Positions 38,135-47,747 of a DNA stretch of 64,000 nucleotides are shown here, piece after piece. Both the position numbers and the translations under genes were made by a program. Source of the DNA: a virus. The stretch is from positions 18,595 through 82,594 of IMG/VR virus record IMGVR_UViG_3300020196_000016; one strand, given 5' to 3'. The notes beneath the pieces were generated by a model. The model had not been told where the DNA came from, did not search any database, and saw only the letters and a program-made list of their open reading frames with translations. The number at the start of each line of letters is the position of its first letter. The first letter of the stretch is position 1.

Positions 38135-39277
38135 TCACTCCAATATGTTCTTTAACGAAACCCAAGTATTTATTGATGTATTAATTTCTTTACTTTTTTT
38201 AGGTCTTCTCTGACCCCATTCCAAATCGATTTTTTCTTTAGTATGAAACTGCTTACCATTATACCGATCTTTTGGACAATGCCAAGCACCATTTTTCTGG
38301 AGAGTAAAAGGAACAGAAATTTTTAAATATTCTTTTTCGTGATCATGAAATAAAAATGTTACTGTCTGATTATCATCACACAATATAGATAGAGAACAAA
38401 AATCAGAATTAATTATATTAATAAAATTTTTAAAACATTTATTATTTAATGAAGAAACAAACTCCTGTTTTCCAATTAATAATATTTCTTCTTTTCCATC
38501 TAATCCAGACATTTTAATTAATTTATCTTTTAAAGATTTTTTATCTATACTTGATTCGTTTAGAAGACTATAAACTTTTTTTGCTGCTTGCGTGCCATAA
38601 TTATTACAATCTTCTTTCCATTTTTTCTCTATATTTATCCAATTATTAGCTTCACTATTATTAACATAATAATCACGAATCTGTTCTTTTATTATTTCTA
38701 AATCGTTAATTGTAGTTTTAACATTTTGCAAATTTTTACTATCAAATATAAGATCTCTCATATTTTTAGAATTTGCTCTACCAGGATAAAAAGTTTTATT
38801 ATTAATTGGATTAGTAAATTTTCCAACTCCTTTAGCTGAATCGAGAAAAATATTACATAAAAAAGATACCCAAGTTCCACTACAAACTTGCATACTTTCT
38901 TTTATTCCATTTTGATAATTTTTAAAAGAAAAATCAATTACACTATTATCTTCAAAAAGAACTTGAAAATCTGTTTTTTTAGATTCATTCCTAGCTTGTT
39001 TTTCGACACAAATAATGTCAAATTTTATATTTTTGTTTTCATAAATTTGATCACAAAATTTTGACAGTATACAATCGACATTTCTTTTATATTCACTTTC
39101 ATTAAATTTTGACTCAATATTTCTAGATTTAATATAATTTAAAAATTCAGTATTTTTCTTATCATAAGAATTTGTAAAATTAATATTATTTTTTTCTAAA
39201 TATTCTTGTGATTTTGCGACAAAATATAACTCACAAGCATCTTGAATATAGTGTTCTTCTTTTTGACCTGCACTCAT
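38135..39277 (-). CDS. Candidate restriction endonuclease of the 36701 system
   Basis: 380 aa. The segment ESKKTDFQVLFEDNSVIDFSFKNYQNG (about residues 100-125) matches a PD-(D/E)XK nuclease core, with Asp before the first strand and a DFSFK second strand, the Ser-x-Lys variant seen in restriction enzymes. The remainder is not recognised. Gene order endonuclease then methyltransferase, 3 nt apart, and unusually AT-rich codons shared by both, support one imported R-M unit. The enzyme family assignment is inference. Confidence 0.66.
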   Translation of the reverse strand: MSAGQKEEHYIQDACELYFVAKSQEYLEKNNINFTNSYDKKNTEFLNYIKSRNIESKFNESEYKRNVDCILSKFCDQIYENKNIKFDIICVEKQARNESKKTDFQVLFEDNSVIDFSFKNYQNGIKESMQVCSGTWVSFLCNIFLDSAKGVGKFTNPINNKTFYPGRANSKNMRDLIFDSKNLQNVKTTINDLEIIKEQIRDYYVNNSEANNWINIEKKWKEDCNNYGTQAAKKVYSLLNESSIDKKSLKDKLIKMSGLDGKEEILLIGKQEFVSSLNNKCFKNFINIINSDFCSLSILCDDNQTVTFLFHDHEKEYLKISVPFTLQKNGAWHCPKDRYNGKQFHTKEKIDLEWGQRRPKKSKEINTSINTWVSLKNILE

Positions 39278-39297
39278 AAAATCCTTTATAAAATTAA

Positions 39298-39789
39298 TTA
39301 TAGTTTATTACTCATTGAAAATATATCTGGTTGTGATGGTGGTTTCTTTGGATTACCAAACTCAACAACCATTGATGGAAATGGTGCTGAATTCTTCTGT
39401 CCTCCAAATTTTAATCGGCCTTTGATAAAAGAAATGCTCTTCACAAGAACTGGATCCATACAAAATTCATGGAACCACTTTGTGTCTGTTCTTGCTGGCA
39501 GCAACATTACAACTGTTGTGTTTCCAGAAATAACTTCGTGATATGCTTTACAAACCCAATCATATGTTTTGCTATATGGTGGATTGATAAATACAGTTTC
39601 ACCTTTCCAGCTTTGTGCTAATCCATTTTCTTTTATTGTATAATGTTTAGCACATTTATTATTTGTTCCATCACTTGCCGGATCAAGTGTGAAATTATAT
39701 TTCTGATTCAATTTGTCAAACATATTCTGTGGAGTAGTCCATTCATCACTCTTATGACTAAACAATACATCCATATCTTTTTTCAACAT
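39298..39789 (-). CDS. Phage DNA N6-adenine methyltransferase (Dam-type)
   Basis: 163 aa. DEWTTPQNMFDKLNQKYNFTLDPASDGTN is the N-terminal AdoMet region, and ETVFINPPYSKTYDWVCKA holds the NPPY catalytic motif. VVMLLPARTDTKWFHEF and IKGRLKFGG complete the small phage Dam family. It is a solitary enzyme and likely protects phage DNA or marks it. The start lies in the end of the HNH gene upstream. Confidence 0.93.
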   Translation of the reverse strand: MLKKDMDVLFSHKSDEWTTPQNMFDKLNQKYNFTLDPASDGTNNKCAKHYTIKENGLAQSWKGETVFINPPYSKTYDWVCKAYHEVISGNTTVVMLLPARTDTKWFHEFCMDPVLVKSISFIKGRLKFGGQKNSAPFPSMVVEFGNPKKPPSQPDIFSMSNKL

Positions 39790-40307
39790 ACCTCACCAAC
39801 ACTTTCTTGTTTTAACAAATGCTTTTTTATAAAGGTTTGATTTTCTTTTAAGGAAACCCAACGCAAATTTTCTATATTGTTATTAAGTGGATTGTTATCA
39901 ATGTGATCTACAACACAACTTTCTCTTATGAATTTTCTCGCACTTTCTGGTGTGATATCCCATTCATTTTTTGGAATAGGAGGATAATCATCAATAGATT
40001 TAAATGTTTCTATTACAAGTCTGTGAACTGAAATAGTAATTCTACAAGTTTTAGCTTTCTTACTTTCTCTTCTATATTCAAAATCTTGATATAGATCGAT
40101 AGGTATACACAGAGCTATTGATTGTCGAGCACCCTTAAAAGAACCTTTTCCAGTTGGAACTTCATTTTGTTTTTTTAAAACAAAACCTTTTTTATTCCTA
40201 ATCCTACCAAGATTAGAAACTTCATATCCCGGTAATACTTTTTTATTCTTTATTGCCGGTTTCCATATTTCTTCTTCACTTATTAGTGTCTGTGCTGCCA
40301 AATCCAT
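39783..40307 (-). CDS. NUMOD4-HNH homing endonuclease
   Basis: 174 aa. EIWKPAIKNKKVLPGYEVSNLGRIRNKKG is a NUMOD4 DNA-binding motif. The C-terminal HNH core reads CVVDHIDNNPLNNNIENLRW. This is a typical free-standing phage homing endonuclease. Its start lies 32 nt inside the dut gene end, so it seems inserted at the boundary of dut and the Dam methyltransferase. Confidence 0.92.
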   Translation of the reverse strand: MDLAAQTLISEEEIWKPAIKNKKVLPGYEVSNLGRIRNKKGFVLKKQNEVPTGKGSFKGARQSIALCIPIDLYQDFEYRRESKKAKTCRITISVHRLVIETFKSIDDYPPIPKNEWDITPESARKFIRESCVVDHIDNNPLNNNIENLRWVSLKENQTFIKKHLLKQESVGEVC

Positions 40308-40773
40308 TGCTACCTCTGCTACTTATAGCGATATTATCCCGATAAAGTTCGGCGCTGTCAACTGAAATCGGACGAACATGGATTACTGGAAATAATACCG
40401 CTTGTGCGATTTTATCACCGGGTTTAATCATTTGTGGATTTCTTCCAACATTATGTAGGATAATCACAACTTCTCCATCATATCCGGGATCAATTACACC
40501 ACCACCAACAAGAAGTTCTTTTTTAGAACTTACACTACTGCGGTTCTTGATTTCAAGACAAAAACCATGTGGAACAGCAAATCGCAGTCCTGTTCGTAAT
40601 TTCATGCTTTGACTCGGCATGATTACAATACTTCCAGCTGGCATATTCTTTTCTTCATTATGTTCGCCTAATTTTACATCGGGAGAAAAGAAAAGATCCA
40701 ATCCAACATCACTTGGATTTGCTCTGGTTGGAGGAAAAACATTATCGTGAACTACGGCATATTCTAATAGCAT
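40276..40773 (-). CDS. dut: dUTP diphosphatase (dUTPase)
   Basis: 165 aa from the ATG at 40773, chosen since GGAG lies 7 nt before it and the upstream stop overlaps as TAATG. Hydrolyses dUTP to dUMP, preventing uracil in DNA and feeding ThyX. The five motifs are visible: SDVGLDLF (1), KNRSSVSSK (2), GGVIDPGYDGEV (3), MIKPGDKIAQAV (4), and C-terminal SRGSNGFGST (5). Confidence 0.95.
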   Translation of the reverse strand: MLLEYAVVHDNVFPPTRANPSDVGLDLFFSPDVKLGEHNEEKNMPAGSIVIMPSQSMKLRTGLRFAVPHGFCLEIKNRSSVSSKKELLVGGGVIDPGYDGEVVIILHNVGRNPQMIKPGDKIAQAVLFPVIHVRPISVDSAELYRDNIAISSRGSNGFGSTDTNK

Positions 40774-40961
40774 TACCATTCTCCCTTCTTAAATTCCATA
40801 TTGTAAAGACCAAAATCTTCGCTAACGCGAACAAGCATAACAACTGGTTTACATTCATATAAAAGTGTTGAAAAATCAATACCCATCATATTTTCACTAA
40901 CAACTTCTTTTTCTGCTTCCATGCGTGCCTTTCTAATTCCAGCAAACAAAATATCGTTCAT
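40773..40961 (-). CDS. Hypothetical protein
   Basis: 62 aa. ILFAGIRKARMEAEKEVVSE then FSTLLYECKPVVMLVRVSED. Not recognised. Coupled to dut by TAATG and to the small gene upstream by ATGA. Confidence 0.62.
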   Translation of the reverse strand: MNDILFAGIRKARMEAEKEVVSENMMGIDFSTLLYECKPVVMLVRVSEDFGLYNMEFKKGEW

Positions 40962-41137
40962 GAATTTTCCACCTTCTTTTTAAGTTCAGAACACATACGA
41001 TTTAAATTTTCAATATTTCGCATATGTGATTGTGGATCAATATATTGCGGAGAAGTGAGAGCATAATTATATGCTTTCATTGTTCTATCGACATTAATAA
41101 AAAATGAGAGTAGCTTTTCTTTTAATTCTTTATCCAT
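40958..41137 (-). CDS. Small helical protein after the polymerase
   Basis: 59 aa, MDKELKEKLLSFFINVDRTM then YIDPQSHMRNIENLNRMCSE. Preceded by GGTGAAATAA formed by the end of the polymerase gene. Not recognised; the position suggests co-expression with the polymerase. Confidence 0.6.
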   Translation of the reverse strand: MDKELKEKLLSFFINVDRTMKAYNYALTSPQYIDPQSHMRNIENLNRMCSELKKKVENS

Positions 41138-41142
41138 TTATT

Positions 41143-44100
41143 TCACCCAATTAGTTTAAATGATTTACCGATAGACCTTGTGCTAAATCCCCAATCTTCC
41201 TGATAGTCAAGTTTTGCGACGTATGGATGATTGAGGTGGATTACGTCCTTCTTTGGATCATAACTCCAACATTTAATTTTTGTTACGATGTTTGTTTCAT
41301 CAATCGCTTCTACAATCAAATAATGTTTTCCATTCTTTGTTGTTTTCTTTTCAAGACCTTTTGGAATAAACCAGCAAATACCAAGTTCCGCATCATATTC
41401 TCCAAGTGGCGGAACCATCTTTTCAGCAAGTTTCTTTTGGACTTCGTCCGATACAATCATATTGATAGGATACACACCTGTCAACTCCAAAGTGTTGAGA
41501 ATTTTTTCGTCTCTTGTAAAATCTCCTTCGGGAGCATAAGTTTTAATATTCTCTGTGAGATTATCTGGCTTGCGAGGACGATCAACAGCAATAGCAGACC
41601 AAAAATGTTTTGCTCCAGTAAAACGACTATCCATTAAGGATACAAGAGCTTCGCTGCGGCAAAGAGCATCAACATTCTTTTTATTTAGTTTACTATAACT
41701 GATTCGTGGATGAAAAAGGAATTCTTCAATCGTCTTGAAAGGACGATGATCCAGAATTTCTTTAATCGCAGCATCACCTACACCTTTAATAGCTGAAAGC
41801 GGCTGTATTAAGGTTTTTCCATCTTCACTAATCTCCCATACATTTCCGGACTTATTTACATCAACCGGCTGAACGATAAATCCAGCAGCTTTTACAATAT
41901 TTACTGCTTTTTCTTTCTTGCTATCCGGCTGACTATCGAGATAAGCAGCAAGCCATTCACTTGGATAATAGTTATACAACCAAGCACATTGGAATGAAAT
42001 AATAGAATAGGAAACGGCATGAGATTTATTAAAGCCATAGCCAGAGAAGTAAATAAACTTCTGCCATAGTTTCTCACCAATCTCTTTACCAAGTCCCCTA
42101 TCTATACAACCATTAATAAACTTGTCGTGTAGCTTTTCTTTTACTTCTGCTTCTTTTCCTGTGCCTTTCTTGGTCAATACTTTTCGGAGAGAGTTGCCCT
42201 CGTCAAGAGAAATATCACGACCAAGTTTATGAGCGAGAAGAGCAATTTGTTCTTGGAAGACGAGATATCCATATGTTTCGCTTGTCGCCTCTTTGATTAG
42301 TTCATGTTCGTATACAACATCGTCAGGATTATGCTTGCTTTCAGCAAATGATTTATCAACACCGGCTGAAAGTGGACCGGGACGGAAAATAGAGGTAATA
42401 GAAGAAATATCAACGATATTATTTGGTTTTACACGCTGACAAAAATTCTGTGCTCCACTTTCTGTGAATTGGAATACGCCAGCCCATTTACCGGCATGAA
42501 AGATATTTTCATACACATTCTTGTCGTTCATATCAAGAACATCTGGATGTAGATTTTTCATATAGAAATCTTTTACATCGTTGAATGTTGGATTCTTGAT
42601 ATTCTTGTGGCGACGAAGAATATGTTGAACACATTTCTCAATCATGTTAAGAGTTTCAAGACCAAGAACGTCAAACTTAATAAAACCCATAGGTTCAAGG
42701 TGACGGACGTTTTGACCTTCACTCCAAGGTGTTTGACGAACACCCTTGCTATTGATTAGTGGCATCCATTCATCAAGATTTTCACCAACTACAATACCGC
42801 CAGCATGACGAGAAGCTGAACGGATTGAACCATGTAGCTGTTCAATATGTGTCTTAATGTGTGGATATGTAGAGAGGAATGTTTGAAGGCTTGGCGAATA
42901 TTTCATCACTTCTTCAAATGTTGGATTATAAATACCAGCAGTAATTCCATGCTCCGCTTTCGCAAGTGGTGTAGCTTCAAGCAACATTTTGTTCGTTACG
43001 GCATTTACTTCTTGGAAATCAACACCATAGAACTTACTAATATCCTTGATAAGTGAACGCAGTTGTAGTGTATTCCAATTTGTAATTGGAACAACATTAT
43101 TCTGACCCCATTCATCAATAAGGTTCTGCTTTAATCCCATCGCATCGCTTACATCATAATCAATGTCGGGATAATCTGTTGCTGTTTTGGAAAGAAAACG
43201 CTCAAATTGGAGTCCGTGCTTAATTGGATCAACTTGTGTAATTCCAAGAACATAAGATACAAGAGCACCAGCAGCAGAGCCACGACCGGGACCAGTAATA
43301 TAACTTTGATTAGCGCGATCAGAAATCGCTTTCATGGTCAAGAAATATTTAGCAAATCCACGTTCCTTGATCACATCAAGTTCACGCAATAGCCGATCAT
43401 GATATTCTTTATTACTCCACTTTTTCATATCTCGCAAACCTGCTTCGGCAAGTTCATCAAGCACTTGTTCAGCAGTTTTATCTTTTGGAAGAATAAAGTT
43501 TGGAAGACGAACAGTATTATCTGGAATAAAGTTTTCAATACGATTGTGGGCGATATTCCATGTTTCCTCAATTGTATTGAGGATGAAAGCATCATCGTAT
43601 TTTACACCACACTTGGCTGAATACTTTTTATACGCTTCCCACATCTGATCGCCATTCTTGGGATATAGAGTATATTCCATATCATCAACGCTATCAGGAA
43701 GTGCAGTATCCATATTCTTGCTACCAAGAAAGCCAAGTTTCTTATAGATTTCTCGGTCTTTCCAAGCACCGGGAGTTGGATAATGACTATCTCCAGTAGA
43801 AATAACTTTGATACCGAATTCTTCACAAATTCGGATAATCAATTTATTCAATTTATGCTGTTCCTGGATACCATTCCATTGAACTTCGCCATACCAACGA
43901 TCACCAAAAATATCAATCATCTTGCGTGATGTTTCACGCATAGCATTTAAAACAACATCTTCGCCATTTTCCCAGTTTTCCCAAAAGTCATTAGCATACA
44001 CTCCACCCAAACAGGCAGAGGCGGCAATAATACCTTCATTATATTTCTTTAGAAGTTCATAATCAATACGAGGAAAACGATAATAGTTTTCATCTGAAAA

Positions 44101-44599
44101 ACTCTTTGAAATAAGAGTGAAAAGATTGTTTAGACCTTTCTGGTTCTGTGCGAGAAGGACGAGATGAGAACGCCGATTGAGAACACTCTTTTTAGTCTTC
44201 TTTGTCTCTTCTTCGTTTTCAACGATTGCGCCTGTGATCTCCTCGTCCTCTTTTTTGCTTTTTGTTGTTTTTTCAATTTCTTCCTTATCTTTCCGCCATT
44301 GGGCAATAGATGGATGAAAGTACATTTCACAGCCATAAATTGGCTTGAAATCCTTTTCTTCCTTTTTCATCTTCTTGGCATGAAGAACTTGATATGAAAG
44401 TCCATTCATATTTCCGTGATCGGTTAGTGCGAGAGCATCCGAACCATTAGAATATGCGAAATCCATATGTTCATCTGGATAACCCAGACCATCAAAAATG
44501 GCACCATTAGGAAAAGCCCGAGTGTGCGTGAAGTCCAACGAACTTGATACGCGAAACGAGCTTTTCCTTGATGCCTCCTTTCTCGTTAATAGGGGACAT
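41143..44599 (-). CDS. dnaE: DNA polymerase III alpha subunit (DnaE-type), +1 frameshift near the start
   Basis: Phage replicative polymerase, about 1151 aa if read through. From the ATG at 44599 (AGAGGTTAAATAT before it) the frame reads MSPINEKGGIKEKLVSRIKF then VGLHAHSGFS and meets TAA at 44507-44509. The +1 frame continues NGAIFDGLGYPDEHMDFAY. FVGLHAHS plus FDGLG is the normal start of the PHP domain, so both parts belong to one gene. DHGNMNGLSY follows. Polymerase blocks: TGPGRGSAAGALVSYVLG, DYPDIDYD, GYGFNKSHAVSYS, and a helix-hairpin-helix AIKGVGDAAI. An internal start without the PHP N-terminus is possible but would drop a metal ligand set. Sequence error is the simplest alternative. 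Confidence 0.88.
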
Positions 44600-44617
44600 A
44601 TATTTAACCTCTTTTGT

Positions 44618-44803
44618 TTATTTAACTACGGGAAAATATTTTGTGTTTGGATATATTTTAAACATATGATCTAATTCATAAGTCCAAAGTTTCATGCTAC
44701 GTTTATCTGCTTGTAGCACAATATACTTCTTTTTTTCTCGGCTCACAATAGTCCAAACAACGCCATTGTGGACGATAACATCCCCAACTTGATATCTGGA
44801 CAT
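44618..44803 (-). CDS. GD-PVVK family small protein
   Basis: 61 aa. MSRYQVGDVIVHNGVVWTIVSR, KYIVLQADKR, then YELDHMFKIYPNTKYFPVVK. PVVK encoded ccc-gta-gtt-aaa. It lies next to the polymerase gene, far from the main array, with TAATG-type coupling to the gene upstream. Confidence 0.84.
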   Translation of the reverse strand: MSRYQVGDVIVHNGVVWTIVSREKKKYIVLQADKRSMKLWTYELDHMFKIYPNTKYFPVVK

Positions 44804-45171
44804 TATACTTCGCTTTTGCCAGACCAGTCAATAGTAAGAATTTGTGTTTTGTGATTGGTCACAACAAAAAATTCTTTGTACTTTGTTTTAAACTCTTTTG
44901 CTAATTCAAAAAAACATGCTTTACTCAATTTGCTGCAATCATACTCAAAAGTATTTTTGCCTTGAGCAGCATATTTTTTTATGTAACGAGCCATATCATT
45001 AATGTATAGAGGAATATTCTTTAATTCGCTTTGACTAATTGGCTTTTCAGCTACAATAAGTGCTTGACGAGCTTTTTTTGCTGTTTCTTTGATTTTATCA
45101 AAGTCAAGATCGTCCTCCATTGTTGGAGTGCGAGCCATTAACTTTTTTTCTTCTACTGTTGCCATTTCCAT
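44803..45171 (-). CDS. Hypothetical protein
   Basis: 122 aa, helical. DKIKETAKKARQALIVAEKP then CSKLSKACFFELAKEFKTKYKEF. Basic, possibly nucleic-acid binding. Not recognised. Confidence 0.6.
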   Translation of the reverse strand: MEMATVEEKKLMARTPTMEDDLDFDKIKETAKKARQALIVAEKPISQSELKNIPLYINDMARYIKKYAAQGKNTFEYDCSKLSKACFFELAKEFKTKYKEFFVVTNHKTQILTIDWSGKSEV

Positions 45172-45188
45172 AATTCCTCCAAAAGTAA

Positions 45189-46124
45189 TTACTCTTCTAA
45201 GTCGGCTTTATCCACAGCAACTGGACTCCATTCATGATATTTAAAGAACTTTGGCCTATATACTAATTTACTGTTTTCGGAACGCATAAATTCTTGATAG
45301 TTTTTCCACGAATCTATGCGCGAATACCATGCGGTTTGACCCACGTTGTTGCCCTCAAGTGTAGCACATCCGAACACCTTGTCAAGCGGGAAGGAACGAG
45401 CACTATATTGTTCTGATGCTGGAATATACTCTTGTGTTATACGTCGTGTTTGTTCATTGAATACAACATTTTTATACATTCCTGTGCCTTCACTTCTTAT
45501 AACTCTGCGAAATTTTTTAAAATCTTCTTTATCAAAGGTAAATGGTAAATATTCACCATCACGAACAGTTCTACCGTCGTGCTCCATATAAAAATTACTT
45601 GGAGAACTTATCAAAGAACGATTTTGATAGATTGAATCAAGTGAAACAATACCATATGGAAATGAGACAAAATATTTGTCTGGAACAATCCAAGAACTAA
45701 TTGTTTTTGAAATATGAAATGCACGTAACGAACCATATATAACACTCCATGCTAAACAGTCTCTACGCTCACGATCTTTTGGATGAATTGGCACATAATA
45801 TATCGATGTTTCTTTTACTTGATGTTGTGCCATTCGCTCTTTAAATCTTGATTGCAAGAGAGAACCATATTCGAAAATCCAATCACCTATACGGTCGCGT
45901 AAAATGGGCTGCATTTCACGATGAGCAACGATCCATATGCTTTCACAACCAGCATAGGTACATTGAAGGACGGCATTTTCTACTGCTGTTAAATTATCAG
46001 CAACTGGCATAAGACAATCATGCCATGGAAATTTAAAGTCAAGTTTTTGACCTGCTACTGGAATAATACCTGCGAGATGAAAAGCTGTAACGTCTTTTTT
46101 ACCATCTTGTATATCAGTCAACAT
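45189..46124 (-). CDS. Sugar-nucleotidyltransferase-like protein
   Basis: 311 aa. FHLAGIIPVAGQKLDFKFPW then CLMPVADNLTAVENAVLQCTYAGCESIWIVAHR follows the start of nucleotidyltransferases that activate sugars: an AGxxxPxxG-like loop, a P-(V/L)-(A/L) strand and CxxAGCxxIWIV. The signature GGxGTR is not exact, so activity is uncertain. It could supply activated sugar to the glycosyltransferases at 51-53 kb, or be a structural relative. ORF overlaps the 46114 gene by 11 nt. Confidence 0.6.
   Translation of the reverse strand: MLTDIQDGKKDVTAFHLAGIIPVAGQKLDFKFPWHDCLMPVADNLTAVENAVLQCTYAGCESIWIVAHREMQPILRDRIGDWIFEYGSLLQSRFKERMAQHQVKETSIYYVPIHPKDRERRDCLAWSVIYGSLRAFHISKTISSWIVPDKYFVSFPYGIVSLDSIYQNRSLISSPSNFYMEHDGRTVRDGEYLPFTFDKEDFKKFRRVIRSEGTGMYKNVVFNEQTRRITQEYIPASEQYSARSFPLDKVFGCATLEGNNVGQTAWYSRIDSWKNYQEFMRSENSKLVYRPKFFKYHEWSPVAVDKADLEE
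45358..45385 (-). promoter_or_regulatory. Possible internal promoter
   Basis: TTGACA, 16 bp, TACACT preceded by TGC, minus strand, inside the 45189 gene. It matches the extended -10 type used elsewhere and would drive the polymerase gene region. Being within coding sequence, it may be chance. Confidence 0.4.
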
Positions 46125-46872
46125 AAGGGCTTCCTAGCATATCTGTAATCTTTTTCATTTGATCGCTTTTTGTTTCTTTTCTTTCAATCAAAATTTTATC
46201 TTCTTGTTCTCGTGTATCAAAAATATATTCACGCTTTAAAGTTGTTGTTTTTAATCTGTGGGTTCTACAACCTTTTTTTAATTGTTCTACTCTACCAACA
46301 ATACCATTTTTTTTCAAGACGTCTTCTGTTTTCATTCTCGCAACAACAATCCCATATTCTTCACTATTAAGTTGCGCTTGTGTAAGCGAGGAGATAGAAA
46401 CAATATCAGACATTCGTTCATTAATCATAGTATAAAAACTATTGATAAAATCTTCATTAGTTTTTATGTTATTTATTGTTTGTATATTTGATGATTGTAT
46501 ATTTTCTAATTTTATATAATCAAATACACGCAGCTTTTCTGTTGGCTGAATTTCATCGTATCTAAATATATTTTTATACTGGATTTCTACTTTATAAGCT
46601 GTTTTACCAAAAATAGTTATCTTTTTGTCTTCGTCTAAACGATAATTACCAGCTTTTAAACCTATTGGATTTAAACCAGCATATGAAAGATAATAACTTA
46701 ACTTGCTCCATATTCTTTCTTTATTGGAGCCGCGTGGATCATTGTCCAAGTGAAAAGGAATTTGAGGGTTTACCATTATTAGTGGTATTCCCTCAACATA
46801 ACTATGAATAAGTGCTTCTAATGTTCCGCCGAGAACTATTGTGTCGTATTCAAGTTTTTCTAACTTATACAA
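46114..46872 (-). CDS. Hypothetical protein
   Basis: 252 aa. LEYDTIVLGGTLEALIHSYVEGIPLIMVN resembles a Rossmann-type strand-loop-helix but no known family follows. The middle contains RAFD-like KLRVFDYIKLE and a basic C-terminus (KKGCRTHRLKTTTLKREYIF). Overlaps the nucleotidyltransferase-like gene, so probably in one operon. Confidence 0.6.
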   Translation of the reverse strand: MYKLEKLEYDTIVLGGTLEALIHSYVEGIPLIMVNPQIPFHLDNDPRGSNKERIWSKLSYYLSYAGLNPIGLKAGNYRLDEDKKITIFGKTAYKVEIQYKNIFRYDEIQPTEKLRVFDYIKLENIQSSNIQTINNIKTNEDFINSFYTMINERMSDIVSISSLTQAQLNSEEYGIVVARMKTEDVLKKNGIVGRVEQLKKGCRTHRLKTTTLKREYIFDTREQEDKILIERKETKSDQMKKITDMLGSPYVD

Positions 46873-46880
46873 TCTACACC

Positions 46881-47477
46881 TTATCGTATCTTTTCAAATT
46901 TATCTTGTTTTTCTTTTTCACCAGAGAAAAATATAGCAACATTATGTAGTTTTTTTGAACTATCACTTCCTACATCATGCCATCTTTTCATAAATTCGTC
47001 AATAGAAACAATGCCGACTTTATTGTAGAGTGATGGATCTCGTATATATAAAGTTTTTTCATCGATGCCAATTAGAACAGCATAATGGCCATCTTTCCAA
47101 TCTTTTTCCCATTTTGGGCTCTTTTCATCTGACCATGCTTGAAAATTTAATATAACAGGATTTCCAGCATTAATAGATTTTTTTAATTCTGATATATCTG
47201 TATTTTCTTTAACTCTGCAGTTAAGACCATGTTTTTTTGCAACTTCTTTTATTTTTGCTAAAGAAGTGCCGTCTTGACTATTTGTGTTAAGTTCTTTTGA
47301 TAGTTCTTTTTCGTTCTTTTCATATAAATCATAAAATGATAAAATTGCAAGCAAACTTGCCGAACCACAACTATAATCGTTAAATTGGCGTATATCTGGA
47401 ACATCAAGAAGTTTTGGTTTCTTCTTTGGTTCTTTTTCTTCTAAAAATCTACGCCATTCAGTTAAAAATTCTTTCAT
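46881..47477 (-). CDS. C39-like cysteine peptidase with capsid-targeting-like leader
   Basis: 198 aa. The N-terminus MKEFLTEWRRFLEEKEPKKK matches the leader of the 47744 protein almost exactly. The peptidase domain reads VPDIRQFNDYSCGSASLLAIL with catalytic Cys (37), GHYAVLIGID with His (131) and IRDPSL with Asp (147), the order of C39-like peptidases that trim leader peptides after double-Gly or similar sites. There is no membrane or ATPase part, so it is a free peptidase. Targets unknown. The FLEE site would allow removal of the leader by a prohead protease (inference). Confidence 0.82.
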   Translation of the reverse strand: MKEFLTEWRRFLEEKEPKKKPKLLDVPDIRQFNDYSCGSASLLAILSFYDLYEKNEKELSKELNTNSQDGTSLAKIKEVAKKHGLNCRVKENTDISELKKSINAGNPVILNFQAWSDEKSPKWEKDWKDGHYAVLIGIDEKTLYIRDPSLYNKVGIVSIDEFMKRWHDVGSDSSKKLHNVAIFFSGEKEKQDKFEKIR

Positions 47478-47480
47478 AAA

Positions 47481-47747
47481 TTAAATAGACTTTTTATTTT
47501 TATAAAGATATTTGTAATAGCCAATTATAGATAAAAGAATAAGATTAAAAACATAATTTACAATAAGAGGCAAAGAATAACGTTCAAACCATACATAAAT
47601 TATTGTAAATATTTCACCAAAAAACCATAACCAAAATAGACCATGACTAAAGCCGTCAGCATGTTTTTGTTTTAAAGTATCAATAACTTGTGGCAAAGCA
47701 CAGATAGCAAAACAAAAACTTCCTAACCAACCAATTACTTCCATCAA
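47481..47747 (-). CDS. PQ-loop / SemiSWEET-like membrane protein
   Basis: 88 aa, three transmembrane helices: IGWLGSFCFAICALPQVIDT with the ALPQ kink, then GLFWLWFFGEIFTIIYVW and LPLIVNYVFNLILLSIIGYY. This matches the bacterial SemiSWEET unit (about 85-95 aa, three helices, PQ motif in the first), which dimerises to carry small sugars. Unusual in a phage. ATGA overlap with the C45 gene upstream and 3 nt from the C39 gene downstream, so one operon. Substrate is unknown. Confidence 0.82.
   Translation of the reverse strand: MMEVIGWLGSFCFAICALPQVIDTLKQKHADGFSHGLFWLWFFGEIFTIIYVWFERYSLPLIVNYVFNLILLSIIGYYKYLYKNKKSI

Noticed and set aside
40320-40365. TTGACA and GATAAT at 17 bp inside dut
   Set aside because: Lies in a conserved coding region without a TG element; not strong enough to list.
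41440-41475. TTGACA, 17 bp, TATGAT inside the polymerase gene
   Set aside because: Coding sequence without a TG element. A promoter for dut is possible but not supported further.
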